Shown here one piece after another: positions 51,501-63,900 of a DNA stretch of 64,000 bases (its first letter is position 1; every line of letters begins with the position of its first letter). Under the pieces are notes generated by a model. That model worked only from the letters and a program-made list of their open reading frames with translations, was not told the origin of the DNA and made no database searches. The DNA comes from Blautia luti (GTDB lineage: Bacteria; Bacillota; Clostridia; Lachnospirales; Lachnospiraceae): the NCBI RefSeq assembly GCF_013304735.1, contig NZ_JAAITI010000004.1, forward strand, positions 103,587 through 167,586. Direction: 5' to 3'. A program made the position numbers and the translations under genes.

Positions 51501-54500
51501 CGCCATTCACCATTGACCTCAGAGTATTTTACCTGTATTTCCTTCTGTGCAAGATACCACGGGGTATGAAGCAGTTCCACCATAAAAGCCTGATAATCCG
51601 AAGGCTCAATCCATGTAGCTCCAACACGCACCTCAATCTCAGACGCTTCCAGATTTCTCGGCTGAACTGCCTCTAATGCACGGACATTCGGTGTAAATTC
51701 CGGACGATTCTCTGCAAAGGTTCTCGCAGTATTTAATTTATCCCTGACATTTCCGGACAGATATTCATCTCCGCTTTCCCACTGGTCTGTCAGTGGATTC
51801 TTAAAGATAACTCCAACCAGTTCTTCTGTGATTTTCTCTTCGGTCTTTCCAGTCAGCTTTGCCATATAAGGAAGGTCTACCTTTGCCCTTTCGTTAAGAG
51901 ACAATGCAAGTGCTTCTGTGGCTGTCTCAACGCTTGTCACAGCGACCGCCTTTTTAATGGTTCGCTTAGTAAACATGTCCGCTTTTCGTTTCAGCGTTCC
52001 ATCTTCATTCAAGTCTTCCAGTGAACACAGCAGACAATAAGAAGAGTCATCAGAAAATGCACGTTTGTTAGCATTACTTCCAATGACTCCATACTTTGCT
52101 GTGTAGGTATCATATACCTGATTCAGTTTCTCCTGCTGTTTCTGGATTTCTTCGTCTGCTACAAATTCCTCCATCTGCATGGCGATCAATTCACGAACAG
52201 TATCACGGATTGCAACCATGCCTTTCACACGTTCTGCAGTGGCGGCAGGCATTTTCACCTGATTCATCAAAGAGTTGACACGGTAATATACCTGATCATC
52301 TACCACCGTATAGCTGTAATTTCTGACATTCGGATCTGCCGGAATACTCTCTGGCATCTCATCCAGTTCTGTTTCCACATCTACTGCCGATACCATGCTT
52401 CCATGAATGTTCTTGACCGCTTCTGCAAGCTGGAGTTCAAGGTCAGCACCTTCTATCGGCATACAGGTTGTTTCCATACCATATGGACCCGATACTTCTT
52501 TCATCTCACCCAGAATCATTTCAGGATGGTCTGCAAAATACTGGTTGACTGTAATTCCATTGGTATCACTTCCAAGATTCACCCACTCCGGCATCTCTTT
52601 TGTCATGCTGTCACGCTTCTGGAAAAACAAAATATCAGCACTGACTTCTGTTCCTGCATTTGCCTTAAAAGCTGTGTTGGGCAGTCGGATTGCTCCCAAC
52701 AGATCTGCCCTCTCTGCCAGATATTTTCGAACTTCTGGTGATGCCTTGTCCATAGTTCCCTTTGTTGTGATCAGAGCAGCCACACCACCTGGACGTAACT
52801 GATCTATCGTTTTGGCAAGAAAGTAATCATGAATCATGAAATTGAAGCGATCATACTGACGGTCATTGACCTTGTATGCACCAAATGGCACATTTCCGAT
52901 TGTCACGTCAAAGAAATCATTGGGATAATCTGTCTTCTCAAAACCTTTGATCTGAATATTGGCATCAGGATAGAGCAGCTTTGCAATTCTGCCGCTGATG
53001 CTGTCCAATTCCACACCATAAAGTTTGGACTGGTTTAGATTCTCCGGAAGCATTCCAAAAAAGTTCCCGACTCCCATAGATGGCTCCAGGATATTTCCCT
53101 TTGTAAATCCCAGATTCTCCAACACCTGATACATACTGTCAATCACAATCGGCTGTGTATAATGAGCATTTAAGGTGGAAGCTCTGGCTGCCGCATATTC
53201 CTCTGGTGTAAGAACCGTCTTTAATTCCAGATATTCTGTCTCCCATGCAGCTTTTGTTTCATCAAATGCATCTGCAAGACCTCCCCAGCCAACGTATCGG
53301 GATAAGATTTCCTGTTCCTCTGGTGTCGCATTACGGTTCTCATCCTCACATTTCTTTAACAGCTGGATAGCCATGATATTGGCACGGAACTTTTCTTTTG
53401 CTGTCCCCTGCCCAAGCTCATCATCTGTGATGCGGAAGTTCGTTGCTGGAATCGGTTCTGATATTCCGTTAATCTCTTCCAAAGATTCTTTTTCTTCCGA
53501 TACCTCAACTTCTCCAGATAATTCTTTTTCTTTTTTATCATAATCTGTCCACACACGATTAGAAATAGCAGTGAAATACGAGGACTCTTCCTCCATTATT
53601 TCTTCCCTGATTTCCCGTAATTTATCTAGGGTATCCGCATTTACTGTTTTGTTGTGATAATGATAATAAAGTACTTCTTGTCCAAGTTTTACATCCAGAC
53701 GTTCCAATTCTTGTGTTGACATTCGATTCCAAATATCATCTTTTTCCGTATGAATCGTGAAACCTTCTCCATCATCATGATATTCTAATGTGTATTGAAG
53801 TTGATTCTCTTCTCCCTTAACTTTGCAATCAAAATCATGAATTGTTGTTCTGGTACCAGACATATATTCTGAATCAACTAATTGCAAATCAGTTATATCT
53901 TCAGCGGTTAAAGTATCCTGCTCCTGTTGTTCTCCTAACATCTGCTGTGCTTCTTCCAAGTCTGCCAGTTTTTGTGCTTCCTGTCGCTCTTCGTACTTTT
54001 CCATTTCCTCCGATGACAAATAATCATCTGTGCGGATTAACTGGCGGACACGTTCTGCAACCTTATTCCACTTTAATAGAACTTCTACTTCTGGATTGCC
54101 AATTTTTCCTTTTGCAAGTTTTAATCCTTTTGCATCATGTGATGCGTCGGAAGCACCTGCTCCTGGTATTCCGGGTGAAGAACCACCTGTTCCATATTCA
54201 TTTTTCAGGAACTCAGCTGCATCTTTCATATCATAATGTTCCATGAAATATTCGTAAATCCGGTTACGTCCTCCGGCAGTAATGCCACCTCTTCTTAACA
54301 CTGCATCAATTTCATCCTGTGTGATAAAGGAAAGCCCTAGACGTTCTACTTTAAATTGTTGATCCACCCAGGAGAAATCTCTCTGAAGGTCACGAAAACG
54401 CTGAGAATATACTGGATTGTGCTGAATTTCCCAACGATGATAATTACTCGGATTTTCATTCATATCCGCTTGTAACCATTCAAACTGCTGATAGATTTCT

Positions 54501-56272
54501 TTTTTTCCTTCTGGATCTGTCCAAGCGTTCCGAATGGTATCCTGCCAATCCGTATAAGACCGGTATTCTTCCGTATTTCTATTTGTATCTCGGAAATGAA
54601 GTGCCAGAAGATCTGTCATTTCTTTCTGTTCCTGCTCGATAGCATTATTGGAGATAAGATTATCAACGTAATTTCCCTCCTCATACATATCCCGGATCCT
54701 GTCAGCAGCTTCTTCCCACGTAACGATACGGTCAAAGTTTCTTCTTGCAGAGTCACCTCGCCGGATACGGATACCATCGTTGTCGTACCAGATACTGATT
54801 TTCTGATTATCTATGGTAAATCCTTTTCCTCCGGTGCCATATTCATCTTTCAGGAAGCTTTGCATTTCTTCATTGTCCAGACCTTCAATCAATCTTGCAG
54901 TAATATGAAACAGTGTATTTTTCTGCCCACTACCTGTGCGAAGGATATGATCGACTACTTCATCGGAAATAAGAAAAGCGGCCGGCTGTTCTAATGCAGC
55001 TGCCGCTTTCCTTATTTCTCCAAACTGTTCCTCTTCTGTTGGGAACAGGCTTAACTGTAAATAATCTCCTGGATCACCAGTTCCTCTGCCTGTGCTTTGA
55101 TCTGGTTCATGTGTCTGGTCCATGCCATTGTGTCTGCCATCTTGTCTGGTGCCGGATCTTTCTCTAGAAGTTCGTTCATCAGGTTGTCTACTCTCTGTCT
55201 TGCCTGACTGTCGATCTCCATCAGATGACTGTCCAGACGGTTCTGCAGTGTCAGAATGTTGAACCTGGCTACCTTGTAATTTCTCAGATACTCTTTCCTC
55301 ATCATTCCGTACTTCCCGATTGTTCCTCTTGTCTCTTCCAGGCTGATATCTGGAATCTGATACTCTCCGTTCTGGCTGTAAGTGATCTCTCTCATGCTCT
55401 GTTTCCTCCTTATTTTTTTCTCTATCTTCTGTGTTCTTTGTTTCACTTTCACGAATTAACGTGTTAAATTTATTATAAGCTACTTTCTTTTCTTTTGCAA
55501 CCGTTTTCAGATCTTTTTCCAGATCATCCAATACATATCGTCCAATCTGCATCAATACCGGTCTGCTGATCTCATTCACAGAACTTCCAAGATGTCCCAT
55601 AACCTTTAACTGGTTAAAATCCGTAATATGCCGAAAATCCTCTGCATCCAGATATTCCTGTACATCCAGTCCACATCGGTTCAGTAATACATACCAGACA
55701 CTGTTTGTCATCAATTCCCGGAACTCCACTTTCTGATTCTGCTCGTCCAAATCTTCCAGAAAAGTACCTGATACATCCATTTGCAATTCATCGAAAGCAT
55801 CCGGTAGCCAGGCCTGCACACTTTCTTCTGCCGCCTGGTGAAGAACCTCTGGCAAGCCTCCCTCTGTTGTTTCCAGTGCAAGCTGTTCCTGCAGATAATC
55901 TGCCACCAGTTGTTCTCCTTCCGGATTAAGGTTCCATAACTGTGGATCTCTGCCAAGATTTTTTACCTTATAAGTATCCTGCACATCAAAAACATATCGT
56001 AACTTCGTTTTTGGTCCGGATGTGTTATCTATCAGGGCAATTCCTTTGGAACCCTTTTTAATCCATCGGTACATCTTCTGGTTCCAGATTTCCATGGAAG
56101 CCACCGCTGTTGCTCCCGGACGCTGTGCATAGATCAAGAGCTGTTCCGGAAAAGTGTACCGGTACAGCCTGGATGCAGTATTTAGAAAACGTATCCACTC
56201 CTGCGGATTAGCGGAAACGTCCTTTGCCACTTCCTCCGTCAGCTGCTCCATTGCATATAATTTATTTGCCAT
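48590..56272 (-). CDS. Giant SNF2-type helicase / N6-methylase-like ICE protein
   Basis: 2560 residues. The N-terminus is ArdC-like ([44 protein letters not shown]). A charged linker and helical repeats follow. The methylase fold is at about 1030-1250, with [11 protein letters not shown] for SAM binding and GNVPFG near 1129 in place of NPPY. The helicase is at about 1650-2260: GAGKT near 1736, VDEAHSYKN near 1897, and [11 protein letters not shown] near 2230. A coiled coil with a basic tail ends the protein. Large fusions of this kind are a hallmark of Tn1549/CTn-type elements; suggested roles are anti-restriction and strand processing in recipients. The NVPF variant leaves real methylation doubtful. 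The frame is intact over 7.7 kb. Confidence 0.92.
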   Translation of the reverse strand: MANKLYAMEQLTEEVAKDVSANPQEWIRFLNTASRLYRYTFPEQLLIYAQRPGATAVASMEIWNQKMYRWIKKGSKGIALIDNTSGPKTKLRYVFDVQDTYKVKNLGRDPQLWNLNPEGEQLVADYLQEQLALETTEGGLPEVLHQAAEESVQAWLPDAFDELQMDVSGTFLEDLDEQNQKVEFRELMTNSVWYVLLNRCGLDVQEYLDAEDFRHITDFNQLKVMGHLGSSVNEISRPVLMQIGRYVLDDLEKDLKTVAKEKKVAYNKFNTLIRESETKNTEDREKNKEETEHERDHLQPERRVSDSRYQPGRDKRNNREVRNDEERVSEKLQGSQVQHSDTAEPSGQSSDGDRQSGKTESRQPDERTSRERSGTRQDGRHNGMDQTHEPDQSTGRGTGDPGDYLQLSLFPTEEEQFGEIRKAAAALEQPAAFLISDEVVDHILRTGSGQKNTLFHITARLIEGLDNEEMQSFLKDEYGTGGKGFTIDNQKISIWYDNDGIRIRRGDSARRNFDRIVTWEEAADRIRDMYEEGNYVDNLISNNAIEQEQKEMTDLLALHFRDTNRNTEEYRSYTDWQDTIRNAWTDPEGKKEIYQQFEWLQADMNENPSNYHRWEIQHNPVYSQRFRDLQRDFSWVDQQFKVERLGLSFITQDEIDAVLRRGGITAGGRNRIYEYFMEHYDMKDAAEFLKNEYGTGGSSPGIPGAGASDASHDAKGLKLAKGKIGNPEVEVLLKWNKVAERVRQLIRTDDYLSSEEMEKYEERQEAQKLADLEEAQQMLGEQQEQDTLTAEDITDLQLVDSEYMSGTRTTIHDFDCKVKGEENQLQYTLEYHDDGEGFTIHTEKDDIWNRMSTQELERLDVKLGQEVLYYHYHNKTVNADTLDKLREIREEIMEEESSYFTAISNRVWTDYDKKEKELSGEVEVSEEKESLEEINGISEPIPATNFRITDDELGQGTAKEKFRANIMAIQLLKKCEDENRNATPEEQEILSRYVGWGGLADAFDETKAAWETEYLELKTVLTPEEYAAARASTLNAHYTQPIVIDSMYQVLENLGFTKGNILEPSMGVGNFFGMLPENLNQSKLYGVELDSISGRIAKLLYPDANIQIKGFEKTDYPNDFFDVTIGNVPFGAYKVNDRQYDRFNFMIHDYFLAKTIDQLRPGGVAALITTKGTMDKASPEVRKYLAERADLLGAIRLPNTAFKANAGTEVSADILFFQKRDSMTKEMPEWVNLGSDTNGITVNQYFADHPEMILGEMKEVSGPYGMETTCMPIEGADLELQLAEAVKNIHGSMVSAVDVETELDEMPESIPADPNVRNYSYTVVDDQVYYRVNSLMNQVKMPAATAERVKGMVAIRDTVRELIAMQMEEFVADEEIQKQQEKLNQVYDTYTAKYGVIGSNANKRAFSDDSSYCLLCSLEDLNEDGTLKRKADMFTKRTIKKAVAVTSVETATEALALSLNERAKVDLPYMAKLTGKTEEKITEELVGVIFKNPLTDQWESGDEYLSGNVRDKLNTARTFAENRPEFTPNVRALEAVQPRNLEASEIEVRVGATWIEPSDYQAFMVELLHTPWYLAQKEIQVKYSEVNGEWRITGKNADSPRNAFAYATYGTERANAYKILEDTLNLKDVRIYDKSVNENGDEIRVLNKKETMLASQKQDAMKVAFKDWIFKDQQRRERLVKVYNERFNSIRPREYDGSHLTFPGMNPEIELRPHQKNAVAHQLYGENVLLAHVVGAGKTYEMVAAAMESKRLGLSQKNLFVVPNHLTEQWGAEFLQLYPGANILVATKKDFEPANRKKFCARIAMGNYDAIIIGHSQFERIPISDERQEAMLRKQIDDLEMAIQSARYEQDGGRYTVKQIEKTRKTLQTRLEKLNQKEKKDQVVTFEELGVDHLYVDEAHSYKNAFLYTKMRNVAGIAQNEAQKSADMFNKCQYLDEITGGKGITFATGTPISNSMTELYVMQRYLQNSKLQNMGLGLFDSWASTFGEVVTSIELAPEGTGYRAKSRFARFYNIPELMNMFKEIADIKTSDQLKLPVPEAEYETVVLKPTEQQKEIVESLGERAEVVRNGGVDAAVDNMLKITNDGRKLALDQRLVNELLPDNPESKISVCAEKSYEIWKDTAAQKSAQLIFCDLSTPKGDGSFNVYDDLKRKLMEKGVPEKEIAFIHDANTEAKKTELFGKVKSGQVRFLIGSTAKMGAGTNVQDRLIALHHLDIGWKPSDLEQREGRIIRQGNHNKKVHIFRYVTESTFDSYMWQLIENKQKFISQIMTSKAPVRSCEDVDEAALSYAEVKALATGNPAVKEKMALDVDVAKLKLLKANHMNNQYRLEDDIARNFPQQIAKLTEIIDSYKADIAHFSEYKITDPEQFSMEISGKVFTEKKEAGAALLAVCKEIKSVDAAMDIGSYQGFNMRIQFDSWSKEFILSVKHESVAKVRLGADALGNITRINNLLESYPEKLAEAEQRLETVQEQMTNAKEEVGKPFPKEEELNQKLERLSELNALLNMDEREDTETEQSESKEKEERPARGSIHEKLQIYKEKSQRESETGKETRKRDFGLE

Positions 56273-56275
56273 CTG

Positions 56276-56584
56276 TTACTCCCTTTCTTCTTCCCACTTT
56301 TCTTCTACAACATCGGCAATCCGTTCCATTGCCCTTGTCACGGAAGGAAAGCTACTGCTATTATTTGCTTTTCCAATCTGATCAACAAGAAATTCCGGCA
56401 TATCTGCAAGTGCTCCGGCAATCATAGCCTTTACCCTGATATCCTCCAGCATAAGAAGTTCTTTCACACCAAACTCTTCGCCAAATACATCCTGATATCT
56501 CCGTAAATCATCCAAAAGATATTCCGGTTTTAAATCTCTATCAATTTCCCTCCTTTTGTCTTCACCATATAAACACCAATCCAT
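56276..56584 (-). CDS. Small ICE protein upstream of the helicase gene
   Basis: 102 residues from the ATG at 56584 (MDWCLYGEDKRREID), right after GGAGGAGAAAAGAAT. A longer reading to 56764 runs antisense-like through the DUF5688 3' end and was rejected. It is acidic and helical: LKPEYLLDDLRRYQDVFGEEFGVKELLMLEDIRVKAMIAGALADMPEFLVDQIGKAN. It has no recognised domain. Its stop is three bases before the giant gene's start, so the two are co-expressed. Confidence 0.75.
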   Translation of the reverse strand: MDWCLYGEDKRREIDRDLKPEYLLDDLRRYQDVFGEEFGVKELLMLEDIRVKAMIAGALADMPEFLVDQIGKANNSSSFPSVTRAMERIADVVEEKWEEERE

Positions 56585-56613
56585 ATTCTTTTCTCCTCCA
56601 ACTTCAAAAAATT

Positions 56614-56636
56614 GGGGACTGCTCTGCACAGTCCCC
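56614..56636 (-). terminator. Terminator after the DUF5688 gene
   Basis: A GGGGACTG/CAGTCCCC stem with a seven-base loop is followed on the minus strand by six T. It lies 24 bases past the DUF5688 stop and 30 before the next start, so downstream genes need readthrough or their own promoter. Confidence 0.85.
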
Positions 56637-56660
56637 ATAAGCCATCGTTTTCTTTTCACT

Positions 56661-57749
56661 TTATAATGCTGTAGCAAGATCTCTCGCCTTACTCTTTGGG
56701 ATTGTATCCGTCCCTTTTGCCTTGATTTCTGCCTTAGCTTTCTCCAATCTTCCATGGATTCCACCTTTTACTTCCGCTTTTTCGGCTACTTTTTCTTTCT
56801 CCAGACGTGCTTCCCTGCGCTCAGCATTTTCCAATACTGCGGTCTTTTTGTCACAGAACTGAACCTTATCAGAAAGCTGTTCCTGTCTTTCCACTTGTGT
56901 CTCATTGACTTCCTGTACCATCGCATTTAATTCTGGAACCTGTAAAATACCGTTATCCGGGAGAATCAGCACTTCATGAACGGAAGATGGGATGACAAAG
57001 TAATCACTTCCCAGGCATTCCCCAATCTGTTTTCGAATATCTTCCTGCAGTAACAGGGAAGCTCCATTCATCTTAGATTCATTGGTAAGGCAGAACATTG
57101 GATTCTCCACAGTTTCCATATCCAGTTTTTCATTCAAAAGATTCTTCGGTGTTCCTCCAAAAATCATAGATTCGATAATCTGTGTCATATCCACCAGTTG
57201 CACGCCTCTGTTCTTATCTGCCATCATCGCATCTGCCTGAATCTGTTCGACAGATACTCCCCATTCGTTCATCAGAGAAACAGTTACTGGAATACTGCTG
57301 ATTCCCTCTCCATTTTCCTCCAGATTTACTGCATAATAAGCTGCAAAATCTCCGTGTTCTGTGACTACTTTGTCTGCCAAACGATCGGTATTCCATTCTT
57401 TGTCACAAATTCTCATCTGTAATTTGTCCTTCATCTTTTCATAATCAAGAATATCCGGAACTCCCATATCAAAAAATTCTGCTTTACCCTGTGCTTCAAT
57501 ACGCATATCAGCTACATCCCCAACACAAGAATCTACATCTTTCCCATTGATATATTCCTGGTAGAGGGAATCCAGATAGACCGTCGGTACGATTCTCTGA
57601 TCTCCGTTTGGAATCGTAATACCTGTCAGCTTCAAACCGTTGTTTTTTTCTACTTCCTGAAGTTTAATTTCTGCGTCCCTGTAAGACTCTGGCAGATACT
57701 CCTTTACATTGTCTTTGACATATTCATAAAATTCTTTTCTGTTCATCAT
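56661..57749 (-). CDS. DUF5688-family protein
   Basis: 362 residues. The family opening is MNRKEFYEYVKDNVKEYLPESYRDAEIKLQEVEKNNG, then LTGITIPNGDQRIVPTVYLDSLYQEY, the middle block with ILDYEKMKDKLQMRICDKEWN, and the end block YFVIPSSVHEVLILPDNG. A basic C-terminal tail (GIHGRLEKAKAEIKAKG) resembles the tails of the YodL and giant proteins ('[12 protein letters not shown]', 'SIHERLEINKR'). Three proteins of this element thus share a short tail, perhaps a common docking or secretion signal. Function is unknown. Confidence 0.88.
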   Translation of the reverse strand: MMNRKEFYEYVKDNVKEYLPESYRDAEIKLQEVEKNNGLKLTGITIPNGDQRIVPTVYLDSLYQEYINGKDVDSCVGDVADMRIEAQGKAEFFDMGVPDILDYEKMKDKLQMRICDKEWNTDRLADKVVTEHGDFAAYYAVNLEENGEGISSIPVTVSLMNEWGVSVEQIQADAMMADKNRGVQLVDMTQIIESMIFGGTPKNLLNEKLDMETVENPMFCLTNESKMNGASLLLQEDIRKQIGECLGSDYFVIPSSVHEVLILPDNGILQVPELNAMVQEVNETQVERQEQLSDKVQFCDKKTAVLENAERREARLEKEKVAEKAEVKGGIHGRLEKAKAEIKAKGTDTIPKSKARDLATAL

Positions 57750-57755
57750 ACGCTT

Positions 57756-57896
57756 TTACCCCTTTCTGATCATGTGATGGTTCATTCTTTTTCTGCTGAC
57801 CATCTGCTCAGCTTTCTTCTGATAAGCCATCATTCTCTTTAAAGTTTTCTCCTGGTTTTTTCGTGCTTCCTGTCTTTTTTCCATTGCTTTCATCAT
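57756..57896 (-). CDS. Small very basic protein
   Basis: 46 residues, too short for long-ORF calling. It has AAAGGA upstream of tandem ATGs (57896 and 57893). It reads MMKAMEKRQEARKNQEKTLKRMMAYQ... and ends NHHMIRKG, almost entirely one basic helix. Its stop is six bases before the DUF5688 start, so it is part of the same transcript. It could bind nucleic acid or serve only for translational coupling. Confidence 0.55.
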   Translation of the reverse strand: MMKAMEKRQEARKNQEKTLKRMMAYQKKAEQMVSRKRMNHHMIRKG

Positions 57897-57934
57897 AGTT
57901 TTCTGTTCCTTTCTGTGATTTTGTGTATGAAAAA

Positions 57935-57957
57935 GGGAGCCTCACATAGAAGCTCCC
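57935..57957 (-). terminator. Terminator of the Cna-B adhesin gene
   Basis: A perfect GGGAGC/GCTCCC stem with an 11-base loop and a T5 tail on the minus strand, 20 bases past the adhesin stop. Confidence 0.88.
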
Positions 57958-57977
57958 AATCATAACCGTTGGTTTCC

Positions 57978-60900
57978 TTATTTGTTTTTCCTTTTTCTGC
58001 TGATATAAAGTCCTGCCATACCTCCTGTGGAGATTATCAGAAGCAGGATCGGCAGCCAGATATTTGTGCTGTCACCTGTTTTTGGTGCGTTTGATACCTT
58101 CGTCTCTTCATGGGACTGTGGTGTATCCGGTGTGTTCGGTGTTTCTGGAACTTCCGGCTTCTCATTTGTCAGATTAAAGGTAACTTCTACAACCGGTGTA
58201 CTGTCATCTGCATAAGCAAATGTCACTTCATGCTTGGTTTGATCCAGTGTGTATCCATCCAGTGTCTTTGTTTCCACCAGATAATACTTGATCGCTGTAT
58301 CATATTTGCCGTTCTTAAATGTGGCAATCTCATACAGCTTACTTTCTGCATGACCGGCAGCATCTGTCTTTAAAGTTTCCAGAACTTTTCCTTTGCTGTC
58401 ACGGAGTTCAAATTCTACCCCTTTCAGTGGTTCTCCTGACGATTTATCTGTCTTATTGAGAATCACTTTTCCCTTGGCAGTATCATCTTTCATAGCCACT
58501 TTCTGGATTTCTCCGGTATCTTTCACCTCAAATGTCACATCGGCTGTCAGAAGATATCCTTTCGGTGCCTGCTCTTCACGTAAGGTGTATTTACCGATTG
58601 GCAGTTTTTCAATATAGTGTGCTTCCTCTGTGGAAATCCAGCTCTCTACTACCTGATCATCCTTATCGAGAATTGTCAGTTTCGCACCCGGAATCTCAGT
58701 TTCTCCTGTGATATCCGTCTTACTGATCTGCACTTTTGTCACATCATCTTTCATCTCATGCTTCTGAACCTCTGCTGTATTCTCTACTGTGAAAGTAATA
58801 CTTTCTGCAGTGACATATCCATCTGCCGGTTTTGTCTCTGTCATGGTGTATTCCTTACCAACAACCAGTTCTTTGATCACATGGGATTCTTCCGTAGAAG
58901 TCCATTCATCTACTGTATTGCCATCTGAATCCGTTACTTTCAGGTGTGCACCTGGAAGTTCTTTGCCTGTTGTCAGGTCTGTTTTGGTCAGCTCTACTGT
59001 GGTTGGCTGATTTTCAAAAGTAAAGTCGTAGCTTACTTCTGCCTGGTCTTCTCCAGCATATTCAAAGGTAAATTCCTGTACTTCATCTGTTGTAACAAAT
59101 CCGTCCGGTGCAAAGATCTCTTTCACATAGTATTTTCCGTCTACCGGAAGATCTGCCGTAAAAGTGATCTGTCCTTTTTCATCCGTTACCCGCTGCTCAA
59201 TCAGACTGTCTTTCTCAAGAAGTACCTCGCCCTTTGCATTTTTGATATTTTCACTGGTATAAAGACCGAAGACACCACCTGCAAGGACACGTTCTGTATC
59301 CTTTTCTTTCTTCAGAACCGTAATCTTTACTTTCTGACGGGCATTCTGCCATTTCTCATCATAAGTGATGACTGGTGTGTCCTGATCACGGTAAGAAAGA
59401 TCAACATATCTCGGCTCTTTGTCCAGCACATAACCATGGGCTGTTTTTACTTCCTTCACATAGTATTTTCCAGCCGGGAGATCTCCCATCTGTGCAATAC
59501 CATTGGAATCTGTAGTAATGGTTCCCACTTTTTCATCTGCTTTGAAATAATCTTCACTGACACCATCTGCCGCTTTGATATCTTCCGCAGCAAATACATC
59601 GAACGTCACATCTGTAAGGCTTCCGGTTACATACTCAAAAAGATGCTCCACGGTACCTTTTACATGATCCAAAAGTGTTACCTTATCCAAAAACTCTCCA
59701 TTTTTGTTGATGATCAGAAGTCCTGTCGGTACTTCATCTTTCATCTCTACTTTCTGAATCTCGGCGGTATCTTCCAGAGTGAACTTCACATCCGTTGCTT
59801 TCAGATATCCATAAGGTGCCATTTCCTCACGAAGAGTGTATTCCTCTCCAACTGTCAGGCGTTTGATCACATGTGGCTGATCTTTTACAGACGTCCACTG
59901 ATCCACAACATTTCCTTCTTTATCAAGAACGGTGAGTTTTGCCCCATCCAGCTCCACACCTGTTGTTACATCAGATTTCGTGATTTCTACTGTTGTCGGC
60001 TGGTTCTTTTTCACAGTTTTCAGTTTTACTGTCTTCACATCCTGTCCCTGGTAAGAAGCATCCAGATTCAGAACTTCATCAGAGGATACAAATCCCGCCG
60101 GTGCCTTTAACTCCTTCACATAATACTGTCCAAGTGGCAGATCCAGCGTACATGCCGCAAGACCATCATTATCAGAAGTCATTTCCTGTAAGAGTGTGTC
60201 TGCTTTCACGATTGCTTTTCCATCTGCCTTGATATCCGCTTTGTTATAGATACCAAAGACAGCTCCTGCTACGGTTGCACCATTTTCTGCATCCTGTTTT
60301 TCTACCTGGATTGCAACTTTCTGTCGGTCATCGCCAACAGTCACTTCCTGTTCGATCACAGGTGTATCCTGATTGGCATAGACAAATGCGACTTCTGATC
60401 TGTCATGGTTCAGTACGAATCCTTCCGGTGCAGTCTTTTCTACCACATAGTAAGAACCAAGCGGCAGATTCTCTGCAACTGCTTTTCCGTCTTCTCCAGT
60501 CGTTACCGTTGTTACCAGTGCATCTTTTGCATAGATCAGCTGTCTGTTTCCGTTTTCATCTTTCTGATAATCCGGTGTATAGATATTTTCAGCTGCATAG
60601 ACATTAAATTCCGCACCCTTAAGGTATCTTTCTTCATAAACAAAATCCTTTTTGAATCCGGTCAGCATTTCACCTTTTTTATAGATCGTCAGCTTTCCTT
60701 TTACCGGATGGTTCTCGTAATCTACCGTAATAATGGCATCTCCGCTCTCAGAATCCATCTGGTATGCTGTGTTTGCATCCACCGCAATCTCTACATAGTT
60801 CTTGTTGATTGTGTACCCTTCCGGTGCGTTGACTTCCTCAATGCGGTAATGTCCGATCTTCAGATTCTTCGGCATGATCAGATATCCCTGGCTGTCCGTA

Positions 60901-63900
60901 AAATAGGACTTATGGGTTGTTGTCACTGGGTAAGTTGTTACCCGTTCCACATACTTCTTGTTGTCCAGGTCGTACACTTTAAATTCTGTTCCTGCAATCA
61001 GGACGGATTTCTTTGTTTCATCGTCTTTTTTCACGATTTTCAGTTTTGCCTTAAACTCTTCATCCAGAAGCACTCGCCAGATCTGTGGCTCATTTGGATG
61101 ATGCTCTGTGATATTCACTTCAAAATCATCGACTGGCTTGTAGTTGTGCGGTGTTGTTGTCTCACGCACGATATAGCTTCCAAATGGTAATGGAATACTG
61201 CAGGCATACCCTTTTTCATCTGTGAAAATCTCAGTTGCTCCTTTTTCTCCACTCACTACTGGTTTTGCAGAATCAAAATCATAACTGCCATCTGCTTTCT
61301 TTGTAAGGGAAGATTTCAGATAAACTGTAAATCCAGCTCCGGATAACAGATCTGCATCTGTCTTTCCATTGTTGGCTGCTTTAATAATCTGGAATGGCTG
61401 CTTGATGACCTGCTCACTGGAAGTGCACTCTCTTTTCACTTCTGCTGTCATATCTCCTTCATAACTGCACGTAAGATCATGCTCTTCTGTATCTGCCAGG
61501 TATCCGGTCGGAGGTGTAATCTCTTTGATATAATATTTGCCAAGATACAAGCCATTTACAGAAGCCTGTCCTTTGTCATCTGTTGTAAGAGATGCTATCT
61601 GTTCTCCTGCTTTATAAATAGTTCCGGTTGCTCCGTCCGGATGCACAATATCTTCACGGGCATACAGACCATAAACTGCACCTTTCAGTGTGGCATCTCC
61701 CTGCGGTACTGCTTTTCCTGTTTCTTTATCAACTTTGAATAAATTGATCTTTGCTGTCACACGGTCATTACTGAAGGTATGGGCAAAAGATACGGTTGCT
61801 TCTTTATCATTGGTGTAAGAAAACTTGAACGTATACACATCTTCTGTATTTCTTACATAGCCTTCCGGTGCCTGATCTTCTTTTACAAAATAGGAATATC
61901 CAATCGGAAGATCCGCTGTGAATTTTGCATTCCCATCTGCTCCAGTAGTTGCTTTCTCAATCAGTGTTCCTTTTTTCACAACAACGGTTCCGTCTGCATT
62001 TCTAATATCATCGGATGCATACAGAGCAAAAATACCGCCATTCAGTGGTTTCTTGGTGTCTTTATCCTGTTTTACTACGGAAACATCTGCTTTCTGTCTC
62101 TCGTTGTTAAAAGTCACATCTGCAAATACAACTTCTTTATTCTGTCCGGCATAGGTCAGAGTCACTGGCTTTTCTTCGCTGCCGTTATAGAAATTGTCCG
62201 GTGCTTTTGCTTCTTTTACCACATAGGTTCCAAGATGCAGGTTTTTCAGTGTGACAGAACCATTCTCACCTGTTGTCAGATTTTCTTTTACCAAGTCACC
62301 TTTGCTGTACACTTTTGTGCCATAAGCAGTTACGATATCCGCTCCGGCATACACGTTATATACTGCATTTTTCTGTCTGCGGTTCTCATACTGGAATACG
62401 GTTCCACTCTCACTGACTTCTGCACCGATAAGAACCTGACCTTCTTTGTAAATGGTAAGCTCTGCCAGCTGCTCCTTGTTTTCCACGGTCACAGCCGAGG
62501 TCTTACTTGCTACCAGTTTCACATTTGTTGCCGTTGCATTTACTACATATCCCTGTGGCGCTGTGATCTCTTTCAGATAAACGGTATCCTGTGTCTTGAT
62601 GATCGTAACAGAGGATTTTCCATTCTTATCTGTTGCCGGCATCTGAGTGATCAGCTTTGTACATGCCTCATCGCTGTATACACCGAATACTGCACCTGCA
62701 AGATTGACATCCGCTGTATCGTCTTTCTTTACGATTTCGATCGTAGCCTGTTCAATCCAAGACACTTTGAAATCAATATATTTTTCATCTGTCACACCTT
62801 CACCAAATACCAACGCAAGATCCTGCGTGTCAGATCCGGTGGTGATTTTATAAGCAGAGTAATCTTTTGTAATACTTCCCTTCATTGTAGAAGACCAGCT
62901 CTGTGCCACGTCACTCACCTGTGTCAGTGGTGCAGAAAGATAAAACTTTGTTCCTCCGCAAATTTCTACACTTGCACCAGCTTTACTTGTTGTGCCTGTG
63001 CTTAGATTATGAAGTTTCACACCAGACGGAAGCTTCATCGTAATTGTCTGTAGCTTATCTGCTTTGAATGTAATATCTTTGGTTCTCTGTGAATTGCCAT
63101 CCACATAAGCTTTTACATCTCCATCAGAAAATGACATTGCTACATCCGGTATTTCTGGCTGTGAAACACAATAATTATACAATTTCATTGCTAAATTCTT
63201 GGCTGTACTATTCGCTCCGGAAAAAGCGTCGCCACTTCCATTAGCATAAGAAGCCGCCAGATGAACAAGAATGAATTTTGCTCCAGCACTAAGATTTCCA
63301 TAACCATTCTCTTCTGTAAAGAATCCTTCATCTCCTGCTGCCTTGGTTCCGTAATAACATACCTTAGCTAATGTTTTTCCATCTCCGACTTTACTAATCG
63401 TGTAATTACCTGTTCCTGGTCCCGGTTTTGATGGCTGTACACAGTAAGCAGTCGCAGATACATTTCCAAACTGAACCGTATACTGATAGGTAAGATAAGA
63501 ACCATAACCATAATCCGCATAACGATACAGAGTTCCTCTTGTAACAGATACTTTCTGTACACTTCTTGCACTTGTCTTTGCCATAAAAGTGACTGTTTCA
63601 CCAGCTTCCATGGCGTATAAATCAATTCCTTCCTCTTCCGCCTGCTCCATTGCATCCGATACTGTAAGACCTGTTTCCGAATCCGTTGTATTTTCAGTAT
63701 CTTCTTCCATATCCGGTAATAGTTCGCTTGCCTGAGAATCAAATTCTTCTATCTCGCTTTCCGTCACTTCCTCTGTTGGAAGCAATTCCGAGTCTGCTTC
63801 TGAATTCTCCGTTTCCTCTGTCTGCTGTTCACTGCCAGCTGTTTCTGATTCGGTTACTGCTTCACTCCCTGCAGTTTCTGTCTGCACTTCTGTTTCTTTC

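Noticed and set aside
56585..56764. Longer N-terminus for the small protein before the giant gene
   Set aside because: It runs through the DUF5688 3' end and terminator. The ATG at 56584 has a strong ribosome site and gives a sensible start.
58944..60110. 388-codon frame on the plus strand opposite the Cna-B protein
   Set aside because: It is the mirror of repeated Cna-B coding DNA, rich in Cys, Phe and Ile with no ribosome site or family sense. The same holds for the 408-codon frame at 61779-63005.
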